From positions 1-64,000 of the forward strand of contig CALDDQ010000014.1 in the NCBI GenBank assembly GCA_937936785.1: a stretch of DNA of 64,000 bases, in the 5' to 3' direction. The DNA is from an uncultured Endomicrobiia bacterium (GTDB lineage: Bacteria; Elusimicrobiota; Endomicrobiia; DTEH01). The position numbers and the translations under genes are program-made. A model generated the notes under the pieces. It searched no databases, had not been told where the DNA came from, and worked only from the letters and a program-made list of their open reading frames with translations. Positions 39,898 to 50,626 of the stretch are shown here, piece by piece; position 1 is the first letter of the stretch; each line of letters begins with the position of its first letter.

Positions 39898-41898
39898 ATG
39901 ATAAATTTTTATAATAATGTATTGTTATGGTTATTGCCATTGAGCATACTTCCTTTGGTATTACATTTGTTGTCTTTTAAAAAAAGTAAAAGATTACAAT
40001 TTAGTTATACTTTTTTAGTAGAAAAAGTTGTGCAGTCAAATTTAATAGAAAAAAAAATTGTAGATATTGTAGTTTTAATATTAAGATGTTTGATAATATT
40101 TTTTTTGATAATATATTTTGCAAGACCAGTTTTGTTTTATAATCCGTCTAATAAAAACAATATAAATTTAATTATAGCAATTGATTCTTCAATGTCAATG
40201 AGACAAAGAATGTTTAATGAAAGTAAATTTAAGTTTATAGTAGATGCTGTTGAAAAAAGTTTAAAATATTTTAGAGCAAAAAGAATAAAAGTTCACTTGA
40301 TTATGTTTGATGAGGAAATAAAAGTTTTGAACAAAAAGTTTGAATTTGTTGAGGAGATATCTTTTGATAAAAACAATTATTTCCCTTCATATAAATCAAC
40401 AGATGTAAATATGTTGTTGAACTATTCAATCAATATGTTTAATATGTATGGTGATGAATATCAAAATAAAGTGTTAATTTTTACTGATTTTGCAGAACAC
40501 GTTTTTGAAGATATAAAAAATAAAGAATTTGTAGAAAATAAATATGGCATAGATTTCTTGTTTTGTTATCCAGAGATTACAAATCAGAACGGGTATATAA
40601 AATCTGCTCAAGTAACATTAAAAAATAATTTGTTTAGTATAGAATTTTTTCCTTTGATACCTAAAGATAGTATACCTACAATAGCAAGATTTTTTATTGA
40701 AAATAAAATGGTAGATTCTGCTAATATAATTTTAGGAAAAGAAAAATATTCGTTTAATTATATTGTAGAACAAAAAACTAATAATATTGCAGGATATATA
40801 AGTTTGACACCAGATGCTTTAAATGAAGATAATAATTTTTATTTTACATATGCCGACTCTATGAATAAAAGTATACTGTGTATTGTTGATGAACCGTTTT
40901 ATTTAATGGGAATAAATAGTTTAAAATATTATTTTGAAAAATTAAATGTTTTAGGATATGAATTTAAAGTTATAAATTATGAAAAAGTTCAAGATGAAAA
41001 TAAAATTTTAGAAGAAAATGAAAATATAATTTTTGTTAATAACAAGCAGTTGTTAGGTTATGATAAAAACAAATTTTTTGATAAAAAAATGTTATTTTTT
41101 TGTGATACATCAGTTTCAGAAGAAAATTATGATAAATTTTTTGATGGTTTAGAGTTTATAGAAGAACAGGAAAATGTATATAACAATTATTATTTAGTTT
41201 TAGGTGATGATGAAGATTTTAACAATTTTGCTAAAAGTTTTAATTTAAAAAATGTTGAAGTTAAGAAAAAATATAAAGTTAATATAAACAAAAATTATGG
41301 TTGGAGAACGTTGTTGAAATTCAACGATGGCACGCCTGCCTTGTTGCAAAAAGAAAAAATGTATGTTTTTACATTTTCTGCAGATAGAGAATTAAGCAAC
41401 ATAATTTATAAACCTTTTTTTGTCAGTATAATAAAAAAATTGTTTGGTTCACAAGATCTAAACAATAATGGGTATAAAAACTATTATTTTGTATCGGAAA
41501 AGATTAATATAAAAAATGTGAAAAGTATATATTATGATAAAAATAATCCCATATTAGAAGAAGATAAATATTTTAAGATAACTCCTGAAAGTGTTACATT
41601 TTACAAACCTGGGTTTTATTATATTTTAGACATAGATAATAATGAAAGATGTGTTGCTGTAAACGCTATATTAAAAGAAAGTAATTTACAACTTTCTGAA
41701 AAAGATAAGGTTAGAAATAAGATGAAAAGTATAAAAAGGTCTACAATAAGTTTTTTAGATATAAGTAAATCAAATTATGAGAATGAGTTTATAAAATGGT
41801 GTTTTGGGAAAGAGTATTCAGATAATGTAGTATTATTAATAGCGATAATGTTTGTGTTGGAAACAATCTTGTCAAGAACAAGAAAAAGAATAATATGA
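39898..41898 (+). CDS. BatA-type membrane protein with VWA domain
   Basis: LLWLLPLSILPLVLHLLSFKKSKRLQFSYTFLVEKV; VWA MIDAS IAIDSSMSM. Confidence 0.87.
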   Translation: MINFYNNVLLWLLPLSILPLVLHLLSFKKSKRLQFSYTFLVEKVVQSNLIEKKIVDIVVLILRCLIIFFLIIYFARPVLFYNPSNKNNINLIIAIDSSMSMRQRMFNESKFKFIVDAVEKSLKYFRAKRIKVHLIMFDEEIKVLNKKFEFVEEISFDKNNYFPSYKSTDVNMLLNYSINMFNMYGDEYQNKVLIFTDFAEHVFEDIKNKEFVENKYGIDFLFCYPEITNQNGYIKSAQVTLKNNLFSIEFFPLIPKDSIPTIARFFIENKMVDSANIILGKEKYSFNYIVEQKTNNIAGYISLTPDALNEDNNFYFTYADSMNKSILCIVDEPFYLMGINSLKYYFEKLNVLGYEFKVINYEKVQDENKILEENENIIFVNNKQLLGYDKNKFFDKKMLFFCDTSVSEENYDKFFDGLEFIEEQENVYNNYYLVLGDDEDFNNFAKSFNLKNVEVKKKYKVNINKNYGWRTLLKFNDGTPALLQKEKMYVFTFSADRELSNIIYKPFFVSIIKKLFGSQDLNNNGYKNYYFVSEKINIKNVKSIYYDKNNPILEEDKYFKITPESVTFYKPGFYYILDIDNNERCVAVNAILKESNLQLSEKDKVRNKMKSIKRSTISFLDISKSNYENEFIKWCFGKEYSDNVVLLIAIMFVLETILSRTRKRII

Positions 41899-42638
41899 AA
41901 AAATTGTTTTATATAATATTGATAGAAATATTTTTTATATCTAATGCTTACATGTCAAATTTTAAATGGGTTCAACTTAAATATGAAGGTAATTGGGATC
42001 CAGTTCCAAATGTTTATATAGATGTGATAAACATTTTAACACTTACTACAAGTATAACTTGTGAAACTGAACGTGTTATAATAGATATTTCATCGCCAAA
42101 ATTTGCTTTTGAATTAAGCCAGAGTCCGTTTATAATAATTTTAGGTAATAATGAAATAAATTTAACAAAAGAACAAATAAATGTTTTAAGAAGTTATGTT
42201 ATAAATGGTGGAACAATTTTTGTTGAAGATGTCTCAGAACTTAGGTATAGTAAATTTGACACTTCAATAAAAAAGTTATTTAAAGAAATATTTCCTGAAT
42301 ATAAATTAAAAAAAACTGCTTCTGATAATGTTCTTATGAAATCATTTTATTTGTTAACACAAGTTACTGGCAGAATAATTCTTAATGATTATTTAGAATA
42401 CATTGAATATGAGAACCGTCCTGTAATAATTTATTCAAGAAACAATATGATTTCCTGTTGGGCCAGGGACCGTTTTGGTAAGTTTTTGTATGAATGTTTA
42501 CCTGGTGCAGAACAGCAAAGGTTTAATTCACAAAAGTTGTTTTTAAACATAATTATGTATTCTTTATGTGGAACATACAAATCTGACCAAGTTCATCAAC
42601 CATATATTGACCAAAGGTTAAAATTAAGAAAATGGTAG
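41895..42638 (+). CDS. DUF4159 family protein
   Basis: FKWVQLKYEGNWDPVPN...YVINGGTIFVEDV...LPGAEQQRFNSQKLFLNIIMYSLCGTYKSDQVHQPYI. Confidence 0.87.
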   Translation: MKKLFYIILIEIFFISNAYMSNFKWVQLKYEGNWDPVPNVYIDVINILTLTTSITCETERVIIDISSPKFAFELSQSPFIIILGNNEINLTKEQINVLRSYVINGGTIFVEDVSELRYSKFDTSIKKLFKEIFPEYKLKKTASDNVLMKSFYLLTQVTGRIILNDYLEYIEYENRPVIIYSRNNMISCWARDRFGKFLYECLPGAEQQRFNSQKLFLNIIMYSLCGTYKSDQVHQPYIDQRLKLRKW

Positions 42639-44755
42639 ATGTTAAAATTAATTTAATAGTAATAATATTTTTGTGCTTATTATTGATAACGTATTTTTTT
42701 TATTTGTTAAAAAATAAAAAACTTTATATATCAATATTTTTTAGAACAATATTATTTTTGATTTTAATAATATTGATGTTAAAAGTGTCATATAAAGTTT
42801 TAACTATAAATAAAAAGTTTGATGTAATATTCTTGATAGATAATTCTTACAGTATGACATTTAACCAACGATTGTCAAAAGTTAATACCTTTTTAGAAAA
42901 AAATTTTAAACAAATAGAAAAAAAAGCTAATGTTAAATATTTTGTTTTTAACGATGATGCACAAAAAATAGAAAAAAATGTTAAAATAGAAGTAACAAAA
43001 AAAAATACCAATATAAAGAAATCAATAGAAAATATTTTGTTTCAAAACAAAAATGTTGATGTCATAATTTTGTTTACAGATGGCAATGATATATATGAAA
43101 AATATCCTGATTTCACTGGCTATAAAACAGTAGTTTATCCAATAAATTTTAACGAAAATAATTTTAAAGATGTTGCAATAAAAGATTTACGATATAGTAC
43201 TTTAGGTTTTAAAGGTACAAATTATGAATTAACTTGTGTAATTCTTAATTATGGATATGATAATAAAAATATTCTTGTAACAATAGCTGATGAAAAAGAA
43301 GTTTTAGATACAAAAAGAATAAATTTAAAAAGTGGCAAAAACGAAGTAAAACTAAATTTTGTGCCTAAAGATGTAGGTAAAAAAAGATATTATGTAAAAA
43401 TAGAACATTTATTAGGTGAGGTGTCATACGAAAATAATAAAAAATATTTTGAATTAGAAGTTATAAAGGATAAAATTAGAATATTATACATTTGTGGTGA
43501 ACCATCTACAGAATATTATTTTTTACGTTCAATGTTAAAAAATGAACCGAATTTTGATTTAGTTTCTTTTGTTATTTTAAGAAATAATGATAGCCAGATA
43601 ATTGTACCTGATGAAGATTTATCTTTAATACCATTTCCGATTCATGATATTTTTGTAAAAGAATTAAACAATTACGATTTGTTACTATTAGAAAATTTTT
43701 CATACAAAAAATTTTCAATTCCGGTTCAATATCTTGAAAATATAAAAAGGTATGTTTCTACTGGTGGAGGATTTATAATGATAGGAGGAAAAAATTCTTT
43801 TTCTTTAGGTGGATATAAAAATACTCCTATAGAAGATATACTTCCTGTAGAGATTTATGAAAATGAAGAATTTGTGAAACAAGATTTTGTTCCTAAAGTT
43901 AATGATTATTTTGATCCATTGTTAAAAATATACGATAATTTAAAACATAATGAGTCTATATTAAAAAATATTCCTTCTTTAAAAAATTATAACAAGGTAG
44001 GATATAAACAAGGGTCTAAAGTAATTTTTTGGCACCCAGTAGATAAATTAGGCCAAAACTATGTGCCGATATCTTCTTACTGGAAATTTGATAAAGGGCG
44101 TGTGTTTACAATTTCTTCTGGCAATACCTGGAAATGGGTTTTAGAAAATATGTTATCAAAAAACTATGATTTTAAAAATATGTATGTTCAGTTTTGGAAG
44201 AATGTTATTTATTGGTGTGGAGGTATAACTGAGATAAAAAATATTCGAATATTGTTTGATAAAGAAAATATTGTAGTTGACGATAATATAAAAATTAGAA
44301 TAGTCATGTCCGGGAAACATACAATAGAACCAGAACTATATGTAACCTATCCAGATTTAACAAAAGTACGATTAAATATAAAAAAAATTTCATTGCAGGA
44401 ATATGTTTGTGAAATGAATTTTATGTCAAAAGGAAGATATGCATTTACAGCATTTTATAATGAAAATAATGTTGTTTATAGAGATGATAAAATTGTTTAT
44501 GTGCGAGAAAATATTTTTGATGAAATTGTAAATTTAAAGATTAATGAAGATTATTTGAATAAAATTGCTAATATTACAGGTGGTATGGTAATAAATTATG
44601 ATAATTTTGAGCTTGAAGAAATAATTGATCATACAAGAAAAAATAAAGGGAAAGAATATTCGTTAAATTATGAAATATATAATAACTTTTTAGTTGGTAT
44701 AGTGTTTATGCTGATTTTTATTTCTGAAATATTTTTTATGAGAAAATTTAGATGA
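42632..44755 (+). CDS. VWA domain membrane protein with glutamine-amidotransferase-like region
   Basis: FLIDNSYSM (DxSxS); ILYICGEPSTEYYFLRSML; NIKRYVSTGGGFIMIGGKNSFSLGGYKNTPIEDILPV; terminal TM helix. Confidence 0.82.
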   Translation: MVDVKINLIVIIFLCLLLITYFFYLLKNKKLYISIFFRTILFLILIILMLKVSYKVLTINKKFDVIFLIDNSYSMTFNQRLSKVNTFLEKNFKQIEKKANVKYFVFNDDAQKIEKNVKIEVTKKNTNIKKSIENILFQNKNVDVIILFTDGNDIYEKYPDFTGYKTVVYPINFNENNFKDVAIKDLRYSTLGFKGTNYELTCVILNYGYDNKNILVTIADEKEVLDTKRINLKSGKNEVKLNFVPKDVGKKRYYVKIEHLLGEVSYENNKKYFELEVIKDKIRILYICGEPSTEYYFLRSMLKNEPNFDLVSFVILRNNDSQIIVPDEDLSLIPFPIHDIFVKELNNYDLLLLENFSYKKFSIPVQYLENIKRYVSTGGGFIMIGGKNSFSLGGYKNTPIEDILPVEIYENEEFVKQDFVPKVNDYFDPLLKIYDNLKHNESILKNIPSLKNYNKVGYKQGSKVIFWHPVDKLGQNYVPISSYWKFDKGRVFTISSGNTWKWVLENMLSKNYDFKNMYVQFWKNVIYWCGGITEIKNIRILFDKENIVVDDNIKIRIVMSGKHTIEPELYVTYPDLTKVRLNIKKISLQEYVCEMNFMSKGRYAFTAFYNENNVVYRDDKIVYVRENIFDEIVNLKINEDYLNKIANITGGMVINYDNFELEEIIDHTRKNKGKEYSLNYEIYNNFLVGIVFMLIFISEIFFMRKFR

Positions 44756-46779
44756 ATAGTAAAATATTTATAATATCTATATTTTTTGTATTTTTAGTTT
44801 TATTATGGACTATGAGTCCCTATGTTAACAGTGGTGATAGTGGGGAATTTATAACAAATTCTATAATACTGGGCATAAACCACAGTCCTGGATATCCGTT
44901 ATATTCATTGATAGGAAAAATATTCTCAGTTTTAGTTCCTTACGGTAATTATGCTTACAAAATAAATTTTATGAACATTGTGTTTGTATTATTTATTATT
45001 TTGTTTATGTACTATTTTATAATTAGGTGTAATAATGAAAAAACAAACATAATTATTTGTTTAGTTTTATTGTTAGTGTTTATATTTTCTGAATCTTTTT
45101 GGCGCAATGCAGTTCAAACAGAAGTTTTTGTGCTAAACGTTTTGTTTGCTGCATTGATTTTTAATTTTTTAATTATAGAAAGAAGTATAATAAGATGGTA
45201 TTACATTTTTTTTATTTTTGCGTTAGGGTTAGGAAATCATCATACATTGATATTTTTATTTCCTGGAATATTTTATTTTTTTATAACAGATTATAAAATA
45301 ATTAAATCAAAGATTTTGTTAATAATAATTTTTTTTATTTTAGGATTTAGTGTATATTTGTTTTTACCTATTCGTGCATTAAAACAACCTGCGTTAAACT
45401 GGGGTGAAATAAATAGTTTTAGTAATTTTTATAATGTTATTACAAGAAAAGATTATGGCACTTTTCAGTTAACTGTTGATAAACCACTAAAAAGAGATTT
45501 TAAAAATACATATAATCAAATAAAACGGTATATAAAAAAAACTATAAAAGATTTATCGTGGATTGTAGTATTATTATATATTTTTAGTATATTTTTTCTA
45601 ATAAAAAAAGAACTAAATAATGCTATATTTTTAATGTTAAATTTATTTTTTTGTGGTTTAGGTTTTATTTTGTTTTCAAATTTATCATTTGATCAAATAA
45701 GTGATGGTATACTTGAACGTTTTTATATTTTACCAAATTTTATAATTGTAACAACAATATTTATGGGAATAAAGTATTTATATAAATATAAATTTTTTAT
45801 TGTCTCATTAACAATAATTGTTTTTGTTTTAAATTTAAAGACAAACTATACGAAATGTAATTATAGAGATTATTATTTAAATTACGATTATGGAATAAAT
45901 ATTTTAAGAACATTACCACAAAATAGTATCTTATTTATGGATGGTGGTGATGATACTTTTTATACTTTGGCTTATATGCAGTTTGTAGAAAGACGTCGTA
46001 AAGATGTGCTTTTACATGATCGTGGTGGACTTGTGTTTAGAAATATTTATGGGACAGATTTTCGCAATTTGTCAAAGGAAGAAAAAAATTTTCGTCGTGA
46101 ACAAGTAGAAAAAAGTTTTTATAACATAAGACCTGTATATTATTCCACTTTTAACAAAAAAATATTTCCTTCTGTAACATTAGTTAGATCTGGAATATTA
46201 TATAGTTATTATACAAAAAAGTATGGTGATATTAACAATGAATTATTAAATGAAATATATTCTCTTAGGTACATTAACATAGATTATCCTGATTATAGAA
46301 GCAATGCTTTGGTTCCAATATATTATTTTATGCAATCATTAGATACAAACGATATTGAAAAAAGTTATTTTTTATTAAAATATTGTATAACTCGTTGGTC
46401 GTATGTTGATTGGTTAAGAAATAATGTTTTGACTGAATTACATAATATTGCATATAAAAATTATACTGAAAATAATTATAATAGAAGTGTTGAAGTATAT
46501 AATATTATATTAAAATATAATCCAGAAGATGAGTATGCAATATTAAATTTAGGTGTTAGTTATGAGAAATTGTTGTTATATGATTTAGCAAAACAACAGT
46601 ATGAGAAGGTGATTTTGTTAAACAACAAAAATGTTAGTGCATATTATAATATGGCAGTTTTGTATTGGTATGAGAAAGATTGGAACAATTCAATAAAATA
46701 TTTTAATGAAGTGTTAAAGATTCAGCCTGACAATGAGTTAGTAAAAAAATATTTGTTAGAAGCCCAGAAAAAAATTTAA
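44752..46779 (+). CDS. DUF2723 membrane protein with C-terminal TPR repeats
   Basis: NSGDSGEFITNSIILGINHSPGYPLYSLIGKIFS; C-terminal AILNLGVSYEKLLLYDLAKQQYEKVILLN... Confidence 0.87.
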   Translation: MNSKIFIISIFFVFLVLLWTMSPYVNSGDSGEFITNSIILGINHSPGYPLYSLIGKIFSVLVPYGNYAYKINFMNIVFVLFIILFMYYFIIRCNNEKTNIIICLVLLLVFIFSESFWRNAVQTEVFVLNVLFAALIFNFLIIERSIIRWYYIFFIFALGLGNHHTLIFLFPGIFYFFITDYKIIKSKILLIIIFFILGFSVYLFLPIRALKQPALNWGEINSFSNFYNVITRKDYGTFQLTVDKPLKRDFKNTYNQIKRYIKKTIKDLSWIVVLLYIFSIFFLIKKELNNAIFLMLNLFFCGLGFILFSNLSFDQISDGILERFYILPNFIIVTTIFMGIKYLYKYKFFIVSLTIIVFVLNLKTNYTKCNYRDYYLNYDYGINILRTLPQNSILFMDGGDDTFYTLAYMQFVERRRKDVLLHDRGGLVFRNIYGTDFRNLSKEEKNFRREQVEKSFYNIRPVYYSTFNKKIFPSVTLVRSGILYSYYTKKYGDINNELLNEIYSLRYINIDYPDYRSNALVPIYYFMQSLDTNDIEKSYFLLKYCITRWSYVDWLRNNVLTELHNIAYKNYTENNYNRSVEVYNIILKYNPEDEYAILNLGVSYEKLLLYDLAKQQYEKVILLNNKNVSAYYNMAVLYWYEKDWNNSIKYFNEVLKIQPDNELVKKYLLEAQKKI

Positions 46780-46797
46780 AGTTAGTTTTAATTTGTT

Positions 46798-48939
46798 ATG
46801 AAATATTTATTTTTAATATTTAATGTCTTTGTTTTATATCTATATACATTATTTCCTACAGTAGCTCAGTATAGAGATGCAGGAGAAATGTCAGTCGTAG
46901 GAAAAATTCTTGGTATTGCACATCCACCAGGATATCCGTTGTATACGCTTATTTTAAACATATTCATAAGAATAGTTCCAATAGGTAATGTCGCATATAG
47001 AACAAATATTTTTTCTGCACTAATTTCTGCATTGAGTGTTGCAGTATTAGGTTTTCTGATAGAAAAAATGTTTATCGGAGAAGAGAAAAAATATTTTAAA
47101 ACAATGTCAATATATTTTTTTTGTTTAGTATTTGCTTTTGGATATTTACAATGGTATCTATCATTAGTTACTGAAATGTATACTTTTAACATATTTTTTG
47201 CTTTAGTAATTTTATACTTAGTATATAAAATAATCATAGGTAGTAGCATAAATATATTTTTGTTATTATTTATTTTTGGATTAGGCATAGGTAATAGGTT
47301 AGATTTAGTCCTATTTTCACCAATAATATTTTTTGTTTTAATTAAATATTTCAAGAATAAGAAGTTTTGTTTTAAAACTAACATTTTTTTATTGTTTATT
47401 GTATTTGTGAGTTTTTCAGGTTACTTATATCTTATAATAAGATCATCACAAGTACCACTAATTAACTGGAACGCTCCTTCAAAAATTGAAAATTTTATTT
47501 CTTCAATAATTAGAAAAACTCATGGTTCAACTTTAGATTTACTTTCGGTAAATTATAAAGAAGGAGAAAATTTTTTTCCTGGGGCGAAATTATATTTAAA
47601 TTACTTGATGAAAAACATCACTTTATTTGGCGTGATATTAGGTTTTTATGGTTTAGGTTTATTATATAAAAAAAATAAATTTTTTTGTATTTCATTATTT
47701 TTTAGTTGGCTAATAAGTAGTGTGTGGTTTATATATAAAGCAAACTTACCACCAAACCCACATGCTATGTCAATACTAGAAGCACATTTTTTGCTTGCAA
47801 ACAGTTTATTTTATACATTTTTTATATATGGCACGATATATTTTTTTAAAAATAAATACAGTGTAGTACTTTTGTTATTTTTAATTTTTTTAACTGGATA
47901 TAATTTAACAAATAATTGGAATAAATTAAACAAACGAGATAATTATTTTGCGTATGATTATGTATGGAACTTATTTAGGTGTTTGCCAGGAAATAGTTTG
48001 GTAGTTATTAGAGAAGATGTTCAGGTATTTTCTTGTTGGTATGGACAAATTGTGTGTAAAAAAAGGAATGATTTAAATATAATAGCGGAAGGATTGTCTG
48101 GTTCTATCTGGTATATGGAGATGTATAAAAAATATAAAACACAGAATATTTTTTTAACAAGACTTAATTATGAAACATGGCCAATATTTGTAAAAAACAA
48201 CTTTGATTTAGGAAATGATATTTATCTTACTTATGACATTGATTTTTTAGAATTAGAAAATTATAAAACTATACCATCAGGTTTATGTTCTAAAATAGTG
48301 AAAAGAAATAGTTTAATACAAATTGATAACAGATTCTTGTTAGATGATGTTATGTTTTATAGAAATGAATACATATATGATTTAGAAAAAGAATTTTTTT
48401 CATCAGATTTGGTAGAAGATTATACTAAGGCACGGCATAATCAAGCATATAATTTAATGATGATTGATAAAGATTACGATGCAATAAATGAATACAAAAA
48501 ATCTATGATATTAAATCCAGACTATCCGATGAATTATTTTTATATAGGATATACATATTATAAACTTAAAGATTATCTAAATGCAGAAAAATATTATTTC
48601 TTTTCAGTGAAAAAGTATGATTTATACTATAAATTAGCCAAAAAATATAATGCGTTGAATAATGTAGTTGAAAGTTTTAAATTACAACTTGCAAACGCAT
48701 ATTTAAATCTTGGTGTGGTTAATGAAAAATTAGGAAAAATAGATGATTCAATAAATAATTATAATAATGCTATAAAAATAAAACACGATTTTGCACAAGC
48801 GTATTATAATTTAGGTGTATCATATTGGCAAAAAAATGATTGGGATAAAGTAAAATATTATTTTGAAAAAGTTTTGTTTTATGATCCTAATAATCAACAA
48901 GTAAAATATTATTTAGAAAAAATTAAACGAAATGAATAA
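46798..48939 (+). CDS. DUF2723 membrane protein with C-terminal TPR repeats (paralogue of the preceding gene)
   Basis: QYRDAGEMSVVGKILGIAHPPGYPLYTLILNIF; C-terminal AYYNLGVSYWQKNDWDKVKYYFEKVLFYDP. Confidence 0.87.
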   Translation: MKYLFLIFNVFVLYLYTLFPTVAQYRDAGEMSVVGKILGIAHPPGYPLYTLILNIFIRIVPIGNVAYRTNIFSALISALSVAVLGFLIEKMFIGEEKKYFKTMSIYFFCLVFAFGYLQWYLSLVTEMYTFNIFFALVILYLVYKIIIGSSINIFLLLFIFGLGIGNRLDLVLFSPIIFFVLIKYFKNKKFCFKTNIFLLFIVFVSFSGYLYLIIRSSQVPLINWNAPSKIENFISSIIRKTHGSTLDLLSVNYKEGENFFPGAKLYLNYLMKNITLFGVILGFYGLGLLYKKNKFFCISLFFSWLISSVWFIYKANLPPNPHAMSILEAHFLLANSLFYTFFIYGTIYFFKNKYSVVLLLFLIFLTGYNLTNNWNKLNKRDNYFAYDYVWNLFRCLPGNSLVVIREDVQVFSCWYGQIVCKKRNDLNIIAEGLSGSIWYMEMYKKYKTQNIFLTRLNYETWPIFVKNNFDLGNDIYLTYDIDFLELENYKTIPSGLCSKIVKRNSLIQIDNRFLLDDVMFYRNEYIYDLEKEFFSSDLVEDYTKARHNQAYNLMMIDKDYDAINEYKKSMILNPDYPMNYFYIGYTYYKLKDYLNAEKYYFFSVKKYDLYYKLAKKYNALNNVVESFKLQLANAYLNLGVVNEKLGKIDDSINNYNNAIKIKHDFAQAYYNLGVSYWQKNDWDKVKYYFEKVLFYDPNNQQVKYYLEKIKRNE

Positions 48940-50626
48940 AAGTTTTTTTATAATTATATTTTTGTCAATAGTTATTTTGGTACACATATTCTTGTGTGAA
49001 AATGTTATTATAAATTTCTCACCGACATATGATGAACCTATACATTTGTTTCAAGGATATTCTTATTTAAAAACCGGATTATTACAAACAGTAGCACCTT
49101 ATGATCATCCTATGTTAGGAAAAATTATTTCAGCAATAGGGTTGTTATTATTAAGACCAAATCCTGTGGTATTTAATAATCATTCTACATGGTTAAATAG
49201 GCAGCGATATTCATTTGCAAATTTAATGTTATATTATAACAATAATGATGCGGAAAAAATGTTAAATATGGCAAGAAGAATGGTTGTATTAGTTTCTGTA
49301 ATTTTTATCATAACATTATTTTTTGTTGTAAGAAATACTTTGGGAACAATATCATCTTTTTTTGTAATTGTTTTATATTCATTTAATAATACAATTATTG
49401 CAAATGCAACACTTGTTACTCAAGATTTCATTTTTTCTGTATTTTATTTGTTAAGTGTATACTTTTTTTATTTATGGAGCAAGAAAAAAGACTTTATGAA
49501 CATAATTTTAACTGGAATATTTTTTTCTCTTGCAATGAATACAAAATTTAGTGGAATAATTTTAGTGGTAAGTTTTGCTATTAGTATTTTCTTTATGAAA
49601 ATAAAAAAAGAAATTAAAATGAAAGAAGTAATTTATTTTTTGTTTACAAATACAGTAATTTTTATATTGATTATATTACTAATATACGGAATTGATAATT
49701 TTATTTTATTTTTTGAATCATTATTTATTACATTAAAAAATCTGCAAGAAGGTAGATCAACATTTTTCTTAGGGCAATATTCAACGAAAGGGTTCTGGAA
49801 TTATTTTCTTGTATTAGTGCTTTTAAAAACAGAAATTCCGTTGTTATTAATTTTTTTGTATAGGGTTGTTTCAAGTATTATTTTTAAAAAAGAGCAAAAA
49901 AGTAGGTTAAACATAATTTTGTTGTTTAATATTATTCTAATATTGTTTTTAGCATCTTTTAGTAAAACTCAGATTGGGCAACGGCATTTGTTGCCGATGT
50001 ATTTTTTAGTTATATGGTTTGTCGGAAAAATTGTAAATGATAAAAAATTATTACCGTTGATTATAGGATTAACTTTATGGTATATTATAATTTCATTTAA
50101 AACTAACCCTTGGCATTTAAGTTATTTCAATGAATTTGTAGGTAATGAAAAAAAATTACATACGTATTTTACTGATTCAAATATTGATTGGGGACAAGGA
50201 TTAAAAAGTTTAGGAAAATGGGTCAAAGAAAATAAACAGATAGATAATAATGGTATTTATATGTCATATTTTGGTGTTGGAGATCCTAAATATTATGGGA
50301 TAAAGTATAGACCTATTGGATTTGTTACTAATTTAATTTTAGGAGAACGAGAAGGTGAAAATATTTTAAAGAATAGGCCAGAAAAAATCTATTTAGCGGT
50401 ATCATTAACAAATTTGCATTCTACATATTATCAAGATAAAACTATTTTTAATTTTTTGCATAATGTTGAACCATTAAAAGTTGTTGCAAAATCTATTTAT
50501 GTTTATGATATAAACAAAAGTGAAAATATAAGAAAAAATTTTATACAATTACTTAAAAAAATTAATTATGTTGAAGATATAAAATATTTTGAAACTATAG
50601 CAAGGAGAGAAAAATCAAATGAATAA
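48932..50626 (+). CDS. Membrane glycosyltransferase, GT39/ArnT-like
   Basis: FSPTYDEPIHLFQGYSYLKTGLLQTVAPYDHPMLGKIISAIGLLLL; multi-TM. Confidence 0.82.
   Translation: MNKSFFIIIFLSIVILVHIFLCENVIINFSPTYDEPIHLFQGYSYLKTGLLQTVAPYDHPMLGKIISAIGLLLLRPNPVVFNNHSTWLNRQRYSFANLMLYYNNNDAEKMLNMARRMVVLVSVIFIITLFFVVRNTLGTISSFFVIVLYSFNNTIIANATLVTQDFIFSVFYLLSVYFFYLWSKKKDFMNIILTGIFFSLAMNTKFSGIILVVSFAISIFFMKIKKEIKMKEVIYFLFTNTVIFILIILLIYGIDNFILFFESLFITLKNLQEGRSTFFLGQYSTKGFWNYFLVLVLLKTEIPLLLIFLYRVVSSIIFKKEQKSRLNIILLFNIILILFLASFSKTQIGQRHLLPMYFLVIWFVGKIVNDKKLLPLIIGLTLWYIIISFKTNPWHLSYFNEFVGNEKKLHTYFTDSNIDWGQGLKSLGKWVKENKQIDNNGIYMSYFGVGDPKYYGIKYRPIGFVTNLILGEREGENILKNRPEKIYLAVSLTNLHSTYYQDKTIFNFLHNVEPLKVVAKSIYVYDINKSENIRKNFIQLLKKINYVEDIKYFETIARREKSNE

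Noticed and set aside
46866-47384. 172-aa minus-strand ORF
   Set aside because: Antisense to the second DUF2723 gene, composition mirrors the complement of hydrophobic codons.
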